From Lepus europaeus (lineage: Eukaryota > Chordata > Mammalia > Lagomorpha > Leporidae), in contig NC_084828.1 in the NCBI RefSeq assembly GCF_033115175.1, positions 37,322,388-37,386,387 on the forward strand: a DNA stretch of 64,000 bases, given 5' to 3'. This document shows, in pieces, positions 60,088-64,000 of this stretch (position 1 is the stretch's first letter; each line of letters opens with the position of its first letter). The notes under the pieces were generated by a model. The model did no database searches. It worked only from the letters and a program-made list of their open reading frames with translations, and was not told where the DNA came from. A program made the translations under genes and the position numbers.

Positions 60088-60430
60088 CTTCTTTTTTTTT
60101 TTTTTTTTTGACAGGCAGAGTGGATAGTGAGAGAGAGAGAGACAGAGAGAAAGGTCTTCCCTTTTGCCGTTGGTTCACCCTCCAATGGCCACTGCTGCCG
60201 GCGCATCTCGCTGATCTGAAGCCAGGAGCCAGGTGCTTCTCCTGGTCTCCCATGCGGGTGCAGGGTCCAAGCAAGTTGGGCCATCCTCCACTGCACTCCC
60301 GGGCCATAGCAGAGAGCTGGCCTGGAAGAGGGGCAACCGGGAAAGAATCCGGTGCCCCAACCGAGACTAGAACCCGTGGTGCCGGCGCTGCAAGCTGGAG
60401 GATTAGCCTGTTAAGCCACGGCGCCGGCCA
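60088..60430 (-). mobile_element. Young C-SINE, CTGCCTGTC-tail type
   Basis: Antisense SINE: T-run, GACAGGCAGAGTGGATAGTG, GCCGTTGGTTCACCCTCCAA, head CACGGCGCCGGCC. Little decayed and closely matches 44759-45091. The target duplication is not clear. Confidence 0.94.
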
Positions 60431-60963
60431 AAGCATATTAGAAACTATCTAATTCACATTCTGATGCAGAAGATAATGTATGAGCATTCTACTTAATATG
60501 TTGCTACTGATATTTCTCTCAGTAAAAAGCCCTGGTAGTCATAACAGTACACCAGATATTATTTGGTGAAAATCATGGAGAAAAACAGAGGTTCTCATCT
60601 GACCCATAGAGTTTGCAGAAATGGGCCCACACAAAAAAATTAAGTGATTGACAAGGTGACACTGCATGTAGTAGCAAAAATGTGGTGATTTTAATAAGTA
60701 GTGTGGTGTTATTTGCATTTTCAAGGAAAAATAATCCACGCTGACTCCAACTTCACAGGATACAAGAAAAAAAATCTAATGCCGATATATTGCTTATCCA
60801 AAAGAGAAAGGTATCTTTTTGAAAGGACAGACTTTGTTGTCCTTTATGTTTACCAGTATTTACTAGAACAGAGCTGTTCTTGGCTCCTGGATCACTTGTT
60901 GGCTTCATCCTTCCCTGATCATTCTTCCTCATTTGATGGAGCACCTTTCCCATAGACACCATC
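60431..60963. other. Unique DNA, no feature seen
   Basis: No repeat or gene recognised. Confidence 0.35.
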
Positions 60964-60977
60964 AGAAAGAAGCAGTC

Positions 60978-61300
60978 GGGGGCCGGCGCTGTGGTGCAGT
61001 GGGTTAATCCTCTGCCTGCAGAGCCAGCATGCCATATGGGCACCGGTTCTAGTCCCGGCTGCTCCTCTTCTAATCCAGCTCTCTGCTATGGTCTGGGAAA
61101 GCAGTAGAAGATGGCCCAAGTCCTTAGGCCCCTGCACCAGTGTGGGAGACCAGAGGAAGCTCCTGAGTCCTGGTTCCAGATCGGCGCAGCTCTGGCCGTT
61201 GCAGCCATTTGGGGAGTGAACCAGTGGATGGAAGGCCTTTCTCTCTGTCCTTCTCACTGTCCTTAACTCTTTCAAATAAATAAATAAAATCTTAAAAAAA
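60978..61300 (+). mobile_element. C-SINE, full length
   Basis: Sense SINE from GGGGGCCGGCGCTGTGGTGC to AAATAAATAAATAAAATCTT plus A-run. AGAAAGAAGCAGTC (60964-60977) and AGAAAGAAGTAGTC (61301-61314) flank it with one mismatch. B-box-like GGTTCTAGTCC is intact. Confidence 0.96.
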
Positions 61301-61439
61301 AGAAAGAAGTAGTCTCCGTTAAACCAATACATCTACTTGCCTTTATGCTGAAATTCTGTTTTCCTCATCATAAACTGGAAGTTCTATCTCTGCCCTATCA
61401 AAGAACTAAAATAAAAATAAACAAAAAACCTGTCACTTT

Positions 61440-61545
61440 TATTTTGGCTTCTCTTTCTGCACGTCAATTTCTTCATCTTTGAGTCCTCAACATCAATGGG
61501 TGTTGGCACATGGCAAATGCTAAATAAATGTTTGTTCCAAATACA
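61440..61545 (+). repeat. L2-type 3' end relic
   Basis: TGTTGGCACATGGCAAATGC followed by TAAATAAATGTTTGTTCC matches the characteristic L2 (or MIR) 3' end. Confidence 0.6.
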
Positions 61546-61664
61546 CCCAGAACCAACAATCTTAGCTGACCATATGTTTGGTTTATCTTCCTCTCTCTTC
61601 AAAAGAAAAATAGTTAGACCTTTTTTACTATAATGTAAATGTAAAATATGTTATCTCGAAAACT

Positions 61665-61760
61665 AAAAAAAAAAAAAAAAAAAAGAGAGAGAGAGAAGGG
61701 AGAAGTTAGGAGGTGAGAGGAGAAGTGGGGGAGGGAACAAGGGAGAGAGGAAGGAAATAC
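61665..61760. repeat. Purine tract: (A)n(GA)n and G-rich
   Basis: A run of about 20 A, then GA repeats and an almost pure purine stretch to about 61760. Simple sequence, possibly grown from a poly(A) tail. Confidence 0.8.
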
Positions 61761-62056
61761 CATTAGGTTCTTAGAATTTTATCTATAAATCACATTGAAT
61801 CTATTAAGAACTAATTAAAATTAAAATTTAAAAAATTTTAAAAAAAGCAGGGAGTCTTCCAGCTTCTAAATATTGAATCATTTTAACTTAGTTAAGGTTC
61901 TCATATGGATGAATTTGACCTTAAAGTGTGAAGTGATTGCTTAACGAGATTTTTAAAAATCAATATAGAGAATGAAGTACTGTGCTAGGCCAGGGAAAAA
62001 GTAAATTCTACCCATTTTCTAATTAAGTAAATGAATGCTACTTTTATGAATTCTTA

Positions 62057-62102
62057 TTAATCTTCAAATAATACAAATAATTAATCTTCAAATAATACAA
62101 AT
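62057..62102. repeat. 24-bp tandem duplication
   Basis: TTAATCTTCAAATAATACAA starts at 62057 and again at 62081, giving a 24-base unit repeated about twice without mismatch. Confidence 0.9.
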
Positions 62103-62214
62103 CTAAAGGCCTTACTAATCTTAAAGATTGCCTGCAGCTTCCCAAAGATAAACAGACTTGTAGCTGTACATCTCCTTTCTTTGCTTCCAATTCTCAGGTG
62201 CTGCTAGACAGTTT

Positions 62215-62550
62215 CTTGAACTTACTAATTCCTCTAGAGGTTGTTTTTGTCTGCTCTTTGCCTTACTGTTCCCTTCCTCTTTCTTCAGTTCACTGTTTAG
62301 ATGCTACTCGGAAAAAGGAATTTTCCTAAACCATTCCCCATGCATAGATTTTTCTGGATTATCTAGATCATGTTTACTTCATTATTTGTATCAAATCAAT
62401 TTTTGTGAAATCCTTATACTATCATCCACTTATTTCTCATTTTCTCCACTAGAATGTGAATCCTGTGAATTCAGGAACCTTGATGCTTGTGTTCCTCAGA
62501 AGTGAAGTATTTCATTTGTAGTTGATATTCAGTAAGTATTTTGCATAATT
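62215..62550 (+). repeat. L2 LINE 3' end
   Basis: Sense order typical of L2: TTTTCCTAAACCATTCCCCA, TCCACTAGAATGTGAATCCT, GAATTCAGGAACCTTGATGC, and GATATTCAGTAAGTATTTTG in place of the usual GGTGCTCAATAAAT ending. Ancient. Confidence 0.75.
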
Positions 62551-62782
62551 AATCATGTCATTCTTAAATGATATAGATATCAATGGATTACATTTTGCTA
62601 CTTAGAATGTGGTCTCAGACCAACAGCAATGTCTTCACTTGGGAACTAATTCAGTCTGCAGAATGTGCATTTTAAAATCCCAGGTGTTTTGTATGCATAT
62701 TAGTTTGAGAAATACTGAATTAATATACATAGGTTTTCCTTTCAAACAAGTACTATCCAAGATAATAGTATTTTTGGTTCTT

Positions 62783-63098
62783 TTTTTTATTTATTTATTT
62801 GAAAGGCAGATTTGCATAGAGAAAGGGAGAGACAGGAAGATCTTTTATCTGCTGATTCAGTCCCCAAATAGCTGTGATGGCCTGGGCTGGGCCAGACCAA
62901 AGCCAGGAGCCAGGACTTCATCCTGCTCTCCCATGTCAGTGCAGGGACCGAAATTCTTGAGCCCTCTTCTACTGCTTTCCCAGATCATTACTAGGGAACT
63001 GGATTGGAAGTGGAGCAGCTAGGACTCAAACCATCACCCTTATGGAATGCCAGTGTTGCAGGCAGCAGCTTTACCTGCTACACCACAATGCTGGTGCC
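62783..63098 (-). mobile_element. C-SINE, antisense
   Basis: Antisense SINE: TTTTATTTATTTATTTGAAA, GAGAGACAGGAAGATCTTTT, GACCAAAGCCAGGAGCCAGG, and head ACACCACAATGCTGGTGCC. The 137-codon frame at 62609-63022 reads into it. Confidence 0.92.
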
Positions 63099-63099
63099 A

Positions 63100-64000
63100 A
63101 GAATAAGATGTTTGTGTCTACATAAAGCTAATCATAAAGTGTTTCTAAGAACATGTCTAAGCATGAACATTTTTAAATTATTGAAGAGAGCATGGGTCAA
63201 ATGAACACAGAATAGGTGGGAAAATGGAGTGTTTTAAGAAATGTTTTTCTGCAGAAATCAGAGAGCCCTGTATAAAGGAAATCATGACTATACAGAGCTC
63301 TGTATCACTGGTGCTGGTTGACTAACATCAGGCACACGAACCAGAAAAAATGAAAAACAATTTCAAATGAAATCAATAACTAAGAATTGAAATGTCTTCT
63401 TCAAACATAAAAAAAAATTACAAAATCACAAAGAAATTCAAGGAAAGTAGTTAATATCACTGTGGGAGAGTTTAGATCATATTGCTATGATTGCTGAGGT
63501 AGTGGAAGTTGGCTTTAGCTTTATTCTAGATGTTATTCCATTTGTACCTCCTCCACAATTTATATATGGGTAGCATGTACTAAGAAAAATGGCACTGAAA
63601 TAAACTGTCCTATTTCCTACTATCTTTCTAAATAAAAAATATTCAGGTTCTCTAAAACACAAAAACTAAAGTTCAACAGATGTCAAAAGTTAGCTTTGCA
63701 ATGGCCTGTTTGTGTGGACATTTAAATTGGCCATTAAAGACTTCGTGATAAAAGCTTAAACACCCAATATTCTTATGTTCTTTATAAGAGCTAGAATACC
63801 AGCAGGTGATGTGGCTGAGAGTTTTACATTTGTGAAAAGAATCAAAAAGATACTTCTGAGTCTACTTTGATTGGTTTCCTAAAAATATATCTTGAATAAA
63901 AATAAAGAAAAAATTTAAATATAATAAAGCCTCCTAATGAGTATATTGCGGTTCCTGGCAACCCTTTTATATGAAAATGCATTTGTCTGGAAAATAGGCC
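63100..64000. other. Unique AT-rich DNA, no feature seen
   Basis: No repeat or gene recognised up to the window end. Confidence 0.4.

Noticed and set aside
60023-60436. 137-codon antisense frame and many similar 60-130 codon frames containing AHVLGPCTHVGDQEEAPGSW-like phrases
   Set aside because: These are translations of C-SINE bodies and recur in every copy, so they are not genes.
1-64000. An undescribed multi-gene system (defence, biosynthetic or toxin-antitoxin)
   Set aside because: No gene cluster, operon structure or intact coding sequence exists in this mammalian repeat-rich window.

Overview
The window reads as a gene-poor, AT-rich stretch of mammalian nuclear DNA built almost entirely from retrotransposon debris. 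The host is most likely European rabbit (Oryctolagus cuniculus) or a close lagomorph. The main evidence is more than 30 copies of the tRNA-derived lagomorph C-SINE: a GGCCGGCGC-type head, the body phrase GATGGCCCAAGT, and a tail ending in AAATAAATAAATC or in CTGCCTGTCAAAA. Several L1 copies also share one characteristic long 3'UTR. No bacterial or phage genes, CRISPR array, operon, rRNA or recognisable tRNA gene is visible. No intact protein-coding gene is visible either. Nearly all open frames fall inside SINEs or L1s and are incidental.

Layout. 1-5960: SINEs and a long antisense L1 with two SINEs inserted in it. 5960-13300: mostly unique DNA, with an antisense L1 reverse-transcriptase fragment, a SINE nested in a SINE, and a MIR just beyond. 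13600-18470: a SINE-rich block with two head-to-tail SINE pairs, each pair landing in one target site. 19187-19491: a short, broken, coding-like stretch with splice-like borders and unknown parentage. 20100-29700: SINEs, short L1 3' ends, MaLR LTR remnants and a MIR. 29660-31470: stacked L1 3' ends, one with a 5' inversion. 31480-36800: old LINE debris and an antisense L1 carrying a SINE and a probable solo LTR. 36799-37745: an ERV LTR followed by part of its leader. 37750-43400: mostly unique DNA. 43400-48500: L1 and SINE. 48500-53200: old repeats and unique DNA. 53350-56600: two diverged direct repeats with SINEs between. 56619-57716: an antisense processed pseudogene of RHOA, the only host gene relic I can name. 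57717-64000: SINEs, two L2 relics and unique DNA.

No genes work together here. The informative content is the record of L1-driven retrotransposition: target-site duplications (TSDs), nested and tandem insertions, an inverted L1, a chimeric SINE, very short insertions and a processed pseudogene. I found no convincing new biological system. The best candidates for a second look are the coding-like relic near 19.2-19.5 kb, the inverted SINE chimera near 49.4 kb, the twin-primed L1 near 30 kb, the solo-LTR-like insert at 35.3-35.7 kb and the paired SINE insertions. Repeat family names come from recognition of consensus phrases, not from a database search, and most boundaries are good to about 5-20 bases.
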